From NCBI GenBank assembly GCA_903870145.1, contig CAIQBO010000049.1:117617-181616 (forward strand): a DNA stretch of 64,000 bases, read 5' to 3'. Source of the stretch: an uncultured Burkholderiales bacterium (GTDB lineage Bacteria > Pseudomonadota > Gammaproteobacteria > Burkholderiales > Burkholderiaceae_C). The notes under the pieces are model-generated. The model made no database searches. It was not told the DNA's origin and saw only the letters and a list, made by a program, of their open reading frames with translations. Every line of letters begins with the position of its first letter. Positions within the stretch are counted from its first letter, which is position 1. Positions 1 through 9,351 of this stretch are shown here, piece after piece. The position numbers and the translations under genes are program-made.

Positions 1-2
1 TC

Positions 3-1061
3 ACCGCCGTTGGGCGGGAAAAAGATTGTGATATTTCGGGCGCAAAAACCACCATCGATGTCCAACAAACCTGCGTTGCCCCGGGTTTGATCGACAGCCA
101 TGTGCACCCCGTTTTTGGTGACTGGACACCGCGTCAAAACCAACTTGGCTGGATTGAATCAACCATGCATGGCGGCGTGACCACCATGATTTCGGCAGGT
201 GAAGTGCACTTGCCCGGTCGCCCCAAAGACATCGTGGGCCTCAAAGCCTTGGCCATCACCGCACAGCGCGCTTTTGACAACTTCCGCCCGGGAGGGGTGA
301 AAGTCATTGCGGGTGCACCCGTCATCGAAAAAGGCATGACCGAGCACGACTTTGAAGAACTTGCCGCCGCGGGTGTGACGCTTTTGGGCGAAGTCGGGCT
401 TGGCTCCGTCAAGGCTGGTTACGAAGCCAAAGAGATGGTGGCTTGGGCTCGCAAGAACGGCATACAAAGCACCATCCATACGGGCGGCCCTTCTATTCCA
501 GGATCAGGCTTGATCGACAAAGATGTGGTGCTTGAAGCTGACGCTGACGTCATTGGCCACATCAACGGGGGCCACACTTCTTTGCCTGAAGCACATGTGT
601 GTGAGTTGTGCGAGAAATCAAGCCGCGCCATTGAGATCGTTCACAACGGCAACGAACGCGTTGCGATCATCGCGGCCAAAGCCGCCTTGGAGCTCAAGTG
701 CCCACACCGCGTGATTTTAGGCACCGATGGGCCCGCTGGCTCAGGGGTTCAGCCCTTGGGCATGCTGCGCATGGTGGCCCTGCTCTCAAGCCTTGGCAAC
801 ATACCAGCCGAATTGGTTTTTTGTTTTGCCACAGGCAACACCGCACGCATTCGCAACTTGAATTGCGGGTTGGTTGAAGTGGGCCGCGCGGCAGACTTTG
901 TCTTCATGGACCGTGCACAGCACACCGCAGGCAAGACTTTGCTCGAAAGCGTGCAATTGGGCGACATACCCGGCGTGGGCATGGTCATGATTGACGGCTT
1001 GGTGCGCTGCGGCAGAAGTCGCAATACACCGCCAGCTACCCAGGTGCCTGTGCAAGTGTAA
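3..1061 (+). CDS. Enamidase-like metal-dependent amidohydrolase, 5'-truncated by the window
   Basis: The reading frame is open to the window edge, so the N-terminus is missing; 352 residues are visible. The fragment carries an amidohydrolase barrel: the first metal motif HVH (visible residues 33-35, after GLIDS), a Glu in GEVGLG, His in STIHTGG and VIGHINGG, and the Asp in GTDGPAGSG. The C-terminal part (ATGNTARI, then VEVGRAADFVFMD, then GDIPGVGMVMIDG) resembles enamidase of anaerobic nicotinate degradation, which opens 6-oxo-tetrahydronicotinate to 2-formylglutarate. The family is firm; the substrate is inference, and an imidazolonepropionase- or hydantoinase-like role remains possible. It converges on the next operon and ends inside a terminator hairpin. 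Confidence 0.75.
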   Translation, partial: TAVGREKDCDISGAKTTIDVQQTCVAPGLIDSHVHPVFGDWTPRQNQLGWIESTMHGGVTTMISAGEVHLPGRPKDIVGLKALAITAQRAFDNFRPGGVKVIAGAPVIEKGMTEHDFEELAAAGVTLLGEVGLGSVKAGYEAKEMVAWARKNGIQSTIHTGGPSIPGSGLIDKDVVLEADADVIGHINGGHTSLPEAHVCELCEKSSRAIEIVHNGNERVAIIAAKAALELKCPHRVILGTDGPAGSGVQPLGMLRMVALLSSLGNIPAELVFCFATGNTARIRNLNCGLVEVGRAADFVFMDRAQHTAGKTLLESVQLGDIPGVGMVMIDGLVRCGRSRNTPPATQVPVQV

Positions 1062-1086
1062 AGCGATGCTTTACAGCCTATTTTTT
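1057..1086 (+). terminator. Intrinsic terminator of the amidohydrolase gene
   Basis: A perfect 8-bp stem, TGTAAAGC (1057-1064) and GCTTTACA (1068-1075), encloses a 3-nt loop. Five bases later comes a run of six T. The stop codon at 1059-1061 lies in the stem. A second small repeat, AGCCT/AGGCT around the T run, may help stop transcripts arriving from the opposite strand. Confidence 0.7.
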
Positions 1087-1093
1087 AAGGCTA

Positions 1094-1972
1094 CTAAACA
1101 AAGCTCTTATGCCTTGCAATGCAGGTGTCAAGCACATGCGAATGATCACGTTGCCACCAATTGCCTGTTGAAAAAATTTCAACTTCACTGAAGCCAGAAA
1201 ATCCTTGAGCTTCCACCCAGCCTCTGATTTTGGGAATATCGATCACCCCATCGCCCATCATGCCGCGATCGTTCAGCATGTCTGTGGTGGGGGTTAACCA
1301 ATCACAGACATGAAAGGCCAGCAGTCTACTCTTGCCTGCGCGTTCAATTTGTTGCTGCAATTTGGGGTCCCACCACACATGGTAGACATCTACAGCAACC
1401 CCTAAAGCGCCGCTTTGATCAGGGTCCAATGCATCACAAACATCCAGCGCTTGCTCTAAGGTGTTGATGCATGCCCGGTCTGCCGCATACATGGGATGAA
1501 GCGGCTCAATGGCCAGCGGCATATGACAAGACTTGGCATAACTGAGTAATTGAGCAATGCCATCGTGGACCTGATGGCGCGAGCGCGCGATGTCCTTGTG
1601 GGCTGCTTTACCGTCCAAAGCACCGGGCAGACCGCCCACCACCAAGACCAAGCACTGGGCATTGAGTTCGCACGCTTCGTCTACAGCCATGCGGTTGTCA
1701 AGCTCAGCGGCCTGGGTAGCTTGCGAATCTACCGCCGGAAACATGCCTCCACGACAGTAGCCCGAGAGCTTCAGCCCATGACTTTTCACAAGCTTGGAAA
1801 CGACGGACAGTCCCGCTGCCGTAACTTGGTCACGCCAAGGAGAGATCGCACCTATGCCTCGCTCGACACAAGCCTCTATGATTTTTGGCAAAGGCAGATC
1901 CATTCCATTGCTTTTTCGAACAGTAGCGGTGTTGATCGACAAGCATTCATGGTTGAGAGAAAAGTCACGCAT
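1094..1972 (-). CDS. Sugar phosphate isomerase/epimerase-like TIM-barrel protein
   Basis: This 292-residue cytoplasmic protein has the xylose-isomerase-like/AP-endonuclease-2 barrel. Candidate metal ligands are E156 (AIEPLHP), D195 and H198 (VDVYH), H221 (FHVCDW) and E263 or E265 (SEVEIF), spaced as in the family. It is the last gene of the minus-strand operon that starts at 11181, 23 bp after the beta-hydroxyacid dehydrogenase gene. Such proteins epimerise or isomerise ketoses or keto-inositols, which fits the Gfo/Idh/MocA dehydrogenase of the same operon. The family is clear; the substrate cannot be read from the sequence. Confidence 0.85.
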   Translation of the reverse strand: MRDFSLNHECLSINTATVRKSNGMDLPLPKIIEACVERGIGAISPWRDQVTAAGLSVVSKLVKSHGLKLSGYCRGGMFPAVDSQATQAAELDNRMAVDEACELNAQCLVLVVGGLPGALDGKAAHKDIARSRHQVHDGIAQLLSYAKSCHMPLAIEPLHPMYAADRACINTLEQALDVCDALDPDQSGALGVAVDVYHVWWDPKLQQQIERAGKSRLLAFHVCDWLTPTTDMLNDRGMMGDGVIDIPKIRGWVEAQGFSGFSEVEIFSTGNWWQRDHSHVLDTCIARHKSFV

Positions 1973-1995
1973 GTTTGATCATTCAATAAGTAGTG

Positions 1996-2925
1996 TCAGT
2001 GACGTGATTTTTCGCGTCGGATTTGCCGAACGATAGCTGCATTGTCAAGTTCACCGTCGCCTGCTTGAACCGCATGTCGCAGCAACTGAGCATGCACATT
2101 TGACAAAGGCAATTCTTGGTCTTTGCTCTGCGCTATGTCCAACATGAGTTGCACATCTTTCAAATGTTGCCGGATGCGTGACTGAGGTTCAAACTGCTGA
2201 CTGACCATCAGCGCACCCTTGACCACCGCAGCATCTGAACGCGCCGGTGTGGCAAGCACCAATTTCAAAAAAGCATCGGGCTCAATGCCCATGGACTGCG
2301 CAAAGACCATGCCCTCTGCCAGTGCCGCACGATTGAGCCCCAATACCAAATTGGTAGCCAGCTTTGCACGCGCCGCCATGCCTGCACCACCCACGTGAAT
2401 TTGCTGGGTGGAAAGCACTTCTAAGACTGGCGAAATTTTCAAAAAATCAAGGAGATCCCCACCCAGCAGCATCGTTGCTTGGCCAGCTGCAATTTGTGAG
2501 CTGGAGCCAGACAGGGGCGCCTCAATCAAACAATGACCTTCACCATGCAATTTAGTCGCTAATTTTTCAAGCAATGCAGGATCGCCAGTAGAGCAATCAA
2601 TGAACGTCAGACTGGTTTGCCTGAGTGCTGTGTTTTCGCTGCCATCTGAGTTTTGGCTGTGCAATATCTCATCTATCACTTGCATTGCACCTGCTGTTTC
2701 AAACACCGTGAGCAAAAAAATATTCGACAGCGCAGCCAGGTGCGGCAAGGAAGCCTCGGTGCGAAAGCCAAGCGCGACAAACGAATCCATGGCGTCGTGC
2801 TGCAAATCAAATCCAACGCATTCATAACCAGCAGAGCGCAGTCGACCTGCCAGAGCTCGCCCCACCAGCCCTAAGCCCACGATTCCAATGCATTGTGGTT
2901 CTGTGGGTGTGAGGTCAATTGTCAT
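1996..2925 (-). CDS. NAD(P)-dependent beta-hydroxyacid dehydrogenase (3-hydroxyisobutyrate dehydrogenase family)
   Basis: 309 residues. The Rossmann motif GLGLVG lies at 17-22, the substrate segment DCSTGDP at about 110-116, the EAPLSGSSSQIAAGQ segment at about 135-149, and the catalytic Lys at K188 with N192 in AKLATN. The family oxidises beta-hydroxyacids or reduces the matching semialdehydes, for example 3-hydroxyisobutyrate, tartronate semialdehyde or 2-hydroxymethylglutarate. It sits 9 bp after the SDR gene in the operon. Reduction or oxidation of an intermediate from the DUF993 or enolase-superfamily enzyme is an inference. Confidence 0.88.
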   Translation of the reverse strand: MTIDLTPTEPQCIGIVGLGLVGRALAGRLRSAGYECVGFDLQHDAMDSFVALGFRTEASLPHLAALSNIFLLTVFETAGAMQVIDEILHSQNSDGSENTALRQTSLTFIDCSTGDPALLEKLATKLHGEGHCLIEAPLSGSSSQIAAGQATMLLGGDLLDFLKISPVLEVLSTQQIHVGGAGMAARAKLATNLVLGLNRAALAEGMVFAQSMGIEPDAFLKLVLATPARSDAAVVKGALMVSQQFEPQSRIRQHLKDVQLMLDIAQSKDQELPLSNVHAQLLRHAVQAGDGELDNAAIVRQIRREKSRH

Positions 2926-2934
2926 GGCGCTGCT

Positions 2935-3645
2935 TCAATGCACAACAGAGGCGCCACCACAAATGGTAATGTCCTGACCTGTGATGGCCGATGCTTGTGG
3001 CCCTAGCAGATATAAAACCAAAGCAGCCACCTCATCAGGCTGTATGAGTCTTCCAATGGGCGGCAGCTTGGGTGGCGTGTTGGTTCGTGCAGGGTCGTGC
3101 AGCATCGGCGTATCCGTGGCAGCAGGAGAGACCACATTGACCGTGACACCCCGCTCAATAGATTCTGCGGCCCAGCTTCGAGCCAAAGAAGCCAGCGCTG
3201 CTTTGGTTGCCGCATATTGACTTTTGCCTGATATGCCGCCTGAAACCCTGCTGCCAATCAAAACCATTCGGCCTTGTCTGGCTTGATGCATCAGCGGCAA
3301 GAAACGATTGGCCAGTCGCGTTGCCACGTCCACATGCAAACGCCACATCTGCTCGCCAGCATCACTCTCTAATTGCCCCAAAGGCCCTGCTCTGAGCACA
3401 CCCGCGGCATGAACAACCGCTTGGGGCAAGCCCATGGCCAGCAATCTTTCCAACACAATTTCAAGTGCGCTCGAATCGGTCAGATCGACCAAGCACTCAT
3501 GGACACCTTGGGCATTGAAGTTGCCCTTGGCAATGTCCAGTGCATGAACATGCCAACCATTGGAAAGCAATTTTTTGGCAATTGCTCGCCCAATACCAGA
3601 ACTGGCACCCGTCACAATGGCACAAGGAGGTGGCTTGGATAACAT
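2935..3645 (-). CDS. Short-chain dehydrogenase/reductase (SDR)
   Basis: 236 residues with the classical SDR elements: cofactor motif TGASSGIG (12-19), HAAG at 79-82 in place of NNAG, catalytic Ser at S132 (LIGSRVSGG), and Y144/K148 (QYAATK). The C-terminal segment ITGQDITICGG is typical of the family. It would oxidise a secondary alcohol or reduce a ketone with NAD(P)H. It lies 8 bp after the Bug receptor gene in the same operon. Confidence 0.88.
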   Translation of the reverse strand: MLSKPPPCAIVTGASSGIGRAIAKKLLSNGWHVHALDIAKGNFNAQGVHECLVDLTDSSALEIVLERLLAMGLPQAVVHAAGVLRAGPLGQLESDAGEQMWRLHVDVATRLANRFLPLMHQARQGRMVLIGSRVSGGISGKSQYAATKAALASLARSWAAESIERGVTVNVVSPAATDTPMLHDPARTNTPPKLPPIGRLIQPDEVAALVLYLLGPQASAITGQDITICGGASVVH

Positions 3646-3653
3646 TGCTTGAA

Positions 3654-4637
3654 TTATTCCAGCGTGATTTTTTTATCGGCAATCAGTTTTCCAGAAGTTG
3701 CAATGTCATCTGCCTGGAATTTTGCAAAATCTGCAGCGCTGCCTCCGCCAGGAACTATGCCATCGGCGATTAAGCGATCACGCATATCGCTCAAAAGCGC
3801 TTTGTTGATGGCTGCATTGAGCTTCACAACCAAATCCAAGGGCAATTTAGCTGGGCCCCAAAGTCCATACCAACTGGCGCACTGAAAATCAGGAATGGTT
3901 TCTGAGACTGTGGGAACATCTGGCAAATTAGGAAGTCGCTTAGTGGATGTCACCCCCACCACTTTCAATTGCCCGCTGCGATGAAATTGAACCGATCCCA
4001 AGACAGGATCGATGAAGCCCTCAATCTGCCCACCCACCAAGTCGGTCATGGCAGGCCCAGTACCTTTATAAGGAACAACGGCAATTTGAGTGTCTGTTGC
4101 CTGCTCGAGTTTCACGGTGCACAAATGCCCAGCCGAGCCAATGGAGCCCACAGCAAAATTAAATTTTCCTGGATTGGCCTTGGCAGCAGTGATGAAACTT
4201 TTCAAATCCGAGACACCGAGCTTGTTGCTGATTGCCACAGACAGTGGGGCTAACGCGACCAAACCAATCGGCGTGAAATCAGTTAGGACTTTGTAAGGGA
4301 CCGACCGCATGGTCATAGGCGCTGTGACAAACGTGCTGGCATTGAACAGCAAGGTATACGCATCCGGATTGGCCTTGGCCACCACGTCAGCACCTATGAC
4401 GCCATTGCCCCCAGGTCGATTCTCAACAACCAAGCTCTGACCCAACTGCTCTCCAACTTTCAGGGCCAGCATGCGCCCTACTTTGTCTAACGTGCCACCA
4501 GGTGGAAATGGAATGATGACCTTGACAGGTTTCTCTGGATAAGTTGCAGCGGTTTGCGCTGACACACTTGAAACAAACAGCGCCAAGGCGGCGCCAATTG
4601 TCAAAATTTTGAAATTCCTAATGGCTAAATGGGTCAT
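3654..4637 (-). CDS. Bug-type (TTT) periplasmic substrate-binding protein
   Basis: 327 residues. An N-terminal hydrophobic segment with a likely signal peptidase I site after SVSA (about residue 27) indicates periplasmic export. The start of the mature protein, with YPEKPVKVIIPFPPGGTLD, is the family hallmark, followed by VVENRPGGNG and PYKGTGPAMTDLVGGQIE. Bug proteins bind carboxylic acids, usually for a TctAB permease. No TctA or TctB gene lies nearby, so this is an orphan receptor within an ABC-containing operon. Confidence 0.92.
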   Translation of the reverse strand: MTHLAIRNFKILTIGAALALFVSSVSAQTAATYPEKPVKVIIPFPPGGTLDKVGRMLALKVGEQLGQSLVVENRPGGNGVIGADVVAKANPDAYTLLFNASTFVTAPMTMRSVPYKVLTDFTPIGLVALAPLSVAISNKLGVSDLKSFITAAKANPGKFNFAVGSIGSAGHLCTVKLEQATDTQIAVVPYKGTGPAMTDLVGGQIEGFIDPVLGSVQFHRSGQLKVVGVTSTKRLPNLPDVPTVSETIPDFQCASWYGLWGPAKLPLDLVVKLNAAINKALLSDMRDRLIADGIVPGGGSAADFAKFQADDIATSGKLIADKKITLE

Positions 4638-4683
4638 AGTATTCCCTGGCTATTCAATCAATCATCATGACAATTTTTAACTT

Positions 4684-5868
4684 TCAATCCACCCCATGCA
4701 TGGCCAGCAGCGTCTTCATGCGGTGCACCGCCATATCTGGTTGCTCTAACAAATTAGCGGCATCGGCCAATCGGAACAACTCTGCCAAATGCACCAGGGA
4801 CCGCGTACTTTGCTGACCACCGACCATGCTGAAATGCTTTTGATGGCCATTGAGCCAAGCCATGAAGACCACCCCAGTTTTGTAAAAACGTGTTGGCGCT
4901 TTGAAGATGTGGCGAGACAAGGGAACCGTAGGCCCCAAGATGGCGTGAAACTTGTCTAAGTGGCCTTGCGCCAATTCTCCCAAGGCCGCACTGGCTGCAG
5001 GCGCAATGGCATCGAATATGCCCAAGAGCGCGTCACTTTGTCCATGCATCACGTGCCCACCAAAGCCATCTCCCGCAATCAATTCCGCGTAATTGAAATC
5101 ATCTCCAGTGTACATGCGAACACCCGCAGGCAAGCGCCGGCGCATCTGAATTTCTTTGTCCTTGTCGAGCAAAGAAATCTTGATGCCGTCAACCTTGCTG
5201 GCGTGCGCTTGAATGATTCCCAGCGCAGTGTCCATGGATTGGTCGACACCCGGACTGCCCCAATAGCCCGTGAGGGCTGGGTCAAACATGTCTCCCAGCC
5301 AATGCAGCAGAACTGGTTGCTTGGCTTGACTCAAAATTCGGTCATACACGCGTTCGTAGTCAGCAGGTGACTTTGCAACACGGGCCAACGCTCTGCTGGC
5401 CATCACGATCAGCTTGCCACCCAGCTTTTCAATCGCTTCCATTTGAAATTCATAACCAGCAATCACCTCATCGACGGTCGTGATGCTTTCTAAATTCAAA
5501 TGGTCTGTGCCGCAACCCGACGCCAAGAATGCGCCTGGCATGTCCTTAGAAGCCTCTATAGAGCGCTTGATCAACTCCAAGGAGGTCGGCCAATCCAGCC
5601 CCATTCCACGTTGAGCGGTGTCCATGGCTTCCGCCACACCAAGTCCCAAAGACCACAAGTGACGGCGATAGGCAATGGTTGCATCCCAATCAACAGCGCA
5701 ATCTAACCAAGGATCAATCGCAGCCAATGGATCTGAAACCACGTGTGCTGCGGAATAAGCAATGCGATTGAACTTGATGCCAGGCTTAGGCTTAACCGGC
5801 GTGTTACCTGCTAATTTGTACGTCACCCAACGACTGTCTTCGGTGGGCAATTTGAGTAGATCGTTCAT
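4684..5868 (-). CDS. DUF993 family protein (dihydrodipicolinate-synthase-like barrel)
   Basis: 394 residues from the chosen ATG at 5868, which has AAGG 8 nt upstream and leaves an 11-bp gap to the preceding gene; an upstream in-frame ATG would overlap that gene. The sequence (GCGTDHLNLESITTVDEVIAGYEFQMEAIEKLGG in parts, then PVLLHWLGDMFDP, VDGIKISLLD, GDDFNY) matches what I recall of the DUF993 family, related to the DHDPS/NAL aldolases. The Lys in GIKIS sits where a Schiff-base Lys occurs in that clan. The reaction is unproven; a retro-aldol or dehydratase step on a sugar acid or inositol derivative is an inference from its Gfo/Idh/MocA and isomerase neighbours. Confidence 0.75.
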   Translation of the reverse strand: MNDLLKLPTEDSRWVTYKLAGNTPVKPKPGIKFNRIAYSAAHVVSDPLAAIDPWLDCAVDWDATIAYRRHLWSLGLGVAEAMDTAQRGMGLDWPTSLELIKRSIEASKDMPGAFLASGCGTDHLNLESITTVDEVIAGYEFQMEAIEKLGGKLIVMASRALARVAKSPADYERVYDRILSQAKQPVLLHWLGDMFDPALTGYWGSPGVDQSMDTALGIIQAHASKVDGIKISLLDKDKEIQMRRRLPAGVRMYTGDDFNYAELIAGDGFGGHVMHGQSDALLGIFDAIAPAASAALGELAQGHLDKFHAILGPTVPLSRHIFKAPTRFYKTGVVFMAWLNGHQKHFSMVGGQQSTRSLVHLAELFRLADAANLLEQPDMAVHRMKTLLAMHGVD

Positions 5869-5879
5869 GCGCAACGCCT

Positions 5880-7043
5880 TCAAATTTTCAAAGGAGCAAC
5901 ATCGACCCATCTCCGCTCTTTCCATGACTGCAAAGCGGCTTCAACCAACTGAACACCCTTTGCGCCTTCTGCCAAGGTCCAGCGGTAGGGCTCGTTTTCA
6001 GCGATATGACGGATGAAGTGTTCCCATTGGATCTTGAACCCGTTGTCATAGACTTGCGTATCAGGGACTTCTTGCCACTGATCTGTGAAGTTCATTGTTT
6101 GCTTGACATCGGGGTTCCAGACTGGCCGGGGTGTATTGACACGACTTTGGGCTTTGCAAGCTTGCAAACCAGCCACCGCTGAACCATGCGTGCCGTCCAC
6201 GTGGAAAGTCACCAGGTCTTCACGGTTCACACGCGTTACCCAGGAGCTGTTGACCTGCGCAATGACTTGCTCGCCTTGATGGCCTTTCAATTCAAATGTG
6301 GCATAAGCAGCATCGTCCGCAGTGCACTCATAAGGCTTGTTCGCTTCATCCCAGCGAGTAGGGATATGTGTCGCTCCAAGGCAAGAAACCGATTGGATCT
6401 CACCGAACAAGTTGTCAAGCACATAGCGCCAGTGGCAGACCATGTCTAAAATAATGCCGCCGCCATCTTCTTTTCGATAGTTCCAACTAGGACGCTGTAT
6501 GGGTTGCAAGTCGCCCTCAAAAACCCAATACCCAAACTCAATTCGAACGCTGAGCAATTTGCCGAAAAATCCGGCTCTTCTGAGCATGTCCAATTTGCGA
6601 AGGCCTGGCAGAAAAAGTTTATCTTGCACAGCCCCATGTTTGAAGCCGGAATTTTCAGCAAGCCTTGCAATTTCAACGGCCTCATTCAAGTTGGTCGCAA
6701 TCGGCTTTTCACAGTAAACATGTTTGCCGGCATGAATGGCTTTGGCCAAAATTGTAGGCCGCATTTGTGTGGTGCCCGCGTCAAAAAAAACAGTGTCTTC
6801 CTTGTTGCCAAGCGCAGCGTCCAAGTCAGTTCCATATCGATGGATACCATGGGCCTTCGCGAGTGCTTCTATTTTTTCGGCATTTCGCCCAATCAAAATG
6901 GGATCGGGCATGACTTTGTCGCCGTTGGACAAAGTCACACCGCCCTGATTTCTAATCGCAACAATGGAGCGAATCAAGTGTTGGTTCGTTCCCATTCGGC
7001 CAGTAACGCCGTGCATGATGATGCCTAGTCTTTGAGTGCCCAT
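5880..7043 (-). CDS. Gfo/Idh/MocA family oxidoreductase
   Basis: 387 residues. The N-terminal nucleotide-binding domain starts RLGIIMHGVTGRMG, and the signature EKP (112-114, in CEKPIATN) supplies the usual catalytic Lys. A conserved His follows in MVCHWRYVLDNL. The family oxidises or reduces sugars, inositols and sugar acids with NAD(P). The start is supported by AGGA 9 nt upstream. It stands between the enolase-superfamily and DUF993 genes and probably acts in the same pathway. Confidence 0.9.
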   Translation of the reverse strand: MGTQRLGIIMHGVTGRMGTNQHLIRSIVAIRNQGGVTLSNGDKVMPDPILIGRNAEKIEALAKAHGIHRYGTDLDAALGNKEDTVFFDAGTTQMRPTILAKAIHAGKHVYCEKPIATNLNEAVEIARLAENSGFKHGAVQDKLFLPGLRKLDMLRRAGFFGKLLSVRIEFGYWVFEGDLQPIQRPSWNYRKEDGGGIILDMVCHWRYVLDNLFGEIQSVSCLGATHIPTRWDEANKPYECTADDAAYATFELKGHQGEQVIAQVNSSWVTRVNREDLVTFHVDGTHGSAVAGLQACKAQSRVNTPRPVWNPDVKQTMNFTDQWQEVPDTQVYDNGFKIQWEHFIRHIAENEPYRWTLAEGAKGVQLVEAALQSWKERRWVDVAPLKI

Positions 7044-7062
7044 TTTTTATTCCTAAGGGGGG

Positions 7063-8508
7063 TTAAGCAATATTTGAATTCAATTCAATGGGTTTCATAG
7101 ATTGAAATTCAGGTAAGACTGAGCTGCCAAATCCAACACAATCCATTGAAGAAAGAGCAATGCGGCCATTGCGAATTTGCAGACGAACAGCACCATGGGT
7201 GCGTTCATAGACATCCGGATGAGCCGACAAGAAGGCTTGCTGTTCTGATTCTGGCAATGCCGCCATGCCATTGACATAATGGTGACCATTTCTCTCGACA
7301 TGCGTGATGCCAAGCAAGTTCACGAGCGCAAGGTCTTGTTGAACAGAAAGTCCTGCTTGGGTTGTGAGATCCTCTGCAGACATAAAAAATTTCAATGGCC
7401 CTTGCTCTGCGTTCCACCGGGAACACCTAGCGGCATTTAAAAAAGACTTGTACAAACCCTTGCAACTTTTGCTGGACACGCCGCTGTAGCCTTGCTCGCG
7501 GGCGGCAACAAAACTGTCCAGTGAATCATCAGATTCATCAATGATCACTGGCAGCCCCAGCGCGTTGCCGCGAAAATCAGCCTCCAAGGCCATTTTCCTG
7601 TTGACAGGCTGCTCGACAAATAACACCGACGACATCAACCGGATTAACTCTGGCGTGCTTCGCATGCAAGACAGCAACTCCTGCAATTGCTCAGCGCTTT
7701 CATACTGTTCATTGCCGTCTAAGGAGGCAAAGTAAGGCGCTTGAATGCCATCTAAGACCGAGGCAATGCTCTTGAGCCTGTTTAAGTCTTCATGCAGGTT
7801 GCCACCCACCTTGAGTTTGAAGAATCGATGCCCATACACTTTCACCACATCCTCTAAGGATTCCGGCAAGCCATCGTTGACTGAGGCTTGAATATCGTGT
7901 GAAGTGATGGGGTCGAGCATGCCAACTGTATGCCGCGCTTCAATGAAGGGCGCTGGTTTCAGGTCTGACAGGCATTGTGCAACGCCCAAGCTTGCAAATT
8001 CGTCTTGCAGCTTGCCAGCTTGAGAGCTGATCCCAATGAGGTTGTGCTGAACTGCCTTGTAAAATGAAACGTCATGCGCACGGCACAGCGCATCGAGAAT
8101 TGCCCGGTCAATCAGAGCGGGTCCGTAATTTGCCAACAACGAGTTGTAGCCGCGCTGCGCACAAATGAATTTCTGCGCATCGTAATGCCGCGCAAAATGC
8201 TCGAAGCTGGTAGCGGGTTTTTTGTCCGATAAATAGGCTTGCTTGGCAATGCGCAAAACATCCCGCAACTGATTGAAATTATCTTCATTCGAAAGCGCCA
8301 GGTTTTTATCAAACCATTTGGGCGCCATCACTTCTGCAGCGCCACCATGCACAATCTTTCCCCCAGCCGTGCGCACTTGGACACGCACAAATGCTTGTGG
8401 ACAGTGCGTGAGCGTGACCACCCCAAACTTAAAAGGCAAACGCAAAAGTACCGGGCGCTCAAATAGCTCAATGTCGATCAGTTCCAAGAGAGGCGAATTG
8501 GAGGACAT
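7063..8508 (-). CDS. Enolase-superfamily (mandelate racemase/muconate lactonizing enzyme-like) protein
   Basis: 481 residues, longer than the usual 360-420. The capping domain is about 1-200. The barrel has KLK (231-233, the KxK base motif), D264 (SLDGNEQ), E299 (FVEQPV) and D324-E325 (IDESDD) as metal ligands, and K347 or K350 (SSKSCKG) as second base. This Lys/Lys arrangement is that of the muconate-cycloisomerase/dipeptide-epimerase subgroup. It would abstract a proton alpha to a carboxylate (epimerisation, dehydration or cycloisomerisation). The catalytic set is visible; the substrate is unknown. Confidence 0.82.
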   Translation of the reverse strand: MSSNSPLLELIDIELFERPVLLRLPFKFGVVTLTHCPQAFVRVQVRTAGGKIVHGGAAEVMAPKWFDKNLALSNEDNFNQLRDVLRIAKQAYLSDKKPATSFEHFARHYDAQKFICAQRGYNSLLANYGPALIDRAILDALCRAHDVSFYKAVQHNLIGISSQAGKLQDEFASLGVAQCLSDLKPAPFIEARHTVGMLDPITSHDIQASVNDGLPESLEDVVKVYGHRFFKLKVGGNLHEDLNRLKSIASVLDGIQAPYFASLDGNEQYESAEQLQELLSCMRSTPELIRLMSSVLFVEQPVNRKMALEADFRGNALGLPVIIDESDDSLDSFVAAREQGYSGVSSKSCKGLYKSFLNAARCSRWNAEQGPLKFFMSAEDLTTQAGLSVQQDLALVNLLGITHVERNGHHYVNGMAALPESEQQAFLSAHPDVYERTHGAVRLQIRNGRIALSSMDCVGFGSSVLPEFQSMKPIELNSNIA

Positions 8509-8530
8509 GCAAGAAGTCAGCTGGTTGATC

Positions 8531-9343
8531 TCAATGATCTAACGAACCCTGTGCATAGAAGTGAGCTCGTATGGTTTTTGCATATTGCACAAACTCCAGC
8601 GAGGACATCACGTCTAGCGTTCTTGGAGATTGCTTGCTTCGGGCAAGGTCAATGTCGTAAATGGCATCAATTGTCCCAGGCCTTTCACTCATGACGATGA
8701 CTCTGTCAGAGAGAAACACCGCCTCAGGAATGCTGTGGGTAATGAGCAGAACCGTTTTTTTAGACTCTAACCAGATCCGCTGCAACTCCAAGTTCATTTT
8801 TTCTCTTGTCATGGCATCCAGCGCACCAAACGGTTCATCCATCAACAGCACTTCAGGATCGTGCAGCAATGCACGGCAAATTGAAACCCGCTGCTGCATT
8901 CCCCCAGAGAGTTGCCATGGGAACTTTTTTTCAAAGCCACTCAACCCCGCCATTTTGATCAGGTCCAAGGCTCTTGCGCGTGCGGCGTCCATGGGCATAT
9001 GACGCATTTCAGCCTGAAGCAAAATATTGTCTAAAACATTTCGCCAAGCCAGCAAAACGGCGCTTTGAAAAACGATGCCAACATTCTGCTGCGGACCTTC
9101 AATGCGTTTTCCAGAAAGCGTCAACTGACCGCTGGTGATCGGTAAAAGTCCTGCAACCAATTTAAGCAGCGTGCTTTTACCGCAACCAGACGGTCCAACC
9201 ACCGATACGAACTCACCTTCATGGATATGAAATGTCAGTGGCTTTAACGACTCTACAGGACCATCGTTGGTCTTGTATATCTTGGTGACCTTATCAAGTT
9301 CAATCAGTTTTCTCATCGTACCGGCGGCTTTTTCTTCATTCAT
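8531..9343 (-). CDS. ABC transporter ATP-binding protein, NitT/TauT (SsuB/TauB) type
   Basis: 270 residues. Walker A GPSGCGKST, signature LSGGMQQRVS, Walker B VLLMDEPFGALD and switch His in LLITHS are all present. The start follows the binding-protein stop by 8 bp; a second possible ATG lies 27 bp inside. With the permease (10399-11181) and binding protein (9352-10344) it forms a complete importer for a sulfonate-, nitrate- or pyrimidine-like solute. The ligand cannot be read from the sequence. Confidence 0.93.
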   Translation of the reverse strand: MNEEKAAGTMRKLIELDKVTKIYKTNDGPVESLKPLTFHIHEGEFVSVVGPSGCGKSTLLKLVAGLLPITSGQLTLSGKRIEGPQQNVGIVFQSAVLLAWRNVLDNILLQAEMRHMPMDAARARALDLIKMAGLSGFEKKFPWQLSGGMQQRVSICRALLHDPEVLLMDEPFGALDAMTREKMNLELQRIWLESKKTVLLITHSIPEAVFLSDRVIVMSERPGTIDAIYDIDLARSKQSPRTLDVMSSLEFVQYAKTIRAHFYAQGSLDH

Positions 9344-9351
9344 TCATGGAT

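Noticed and set aside
87..1061. A start codon (TTG at 87) for the amidohydrolase
   Set aside because: The frame is open upstream to the window edge and the residues before it look like a normal amidohydrolase N-terminal domain, so the gene starts outside the window.
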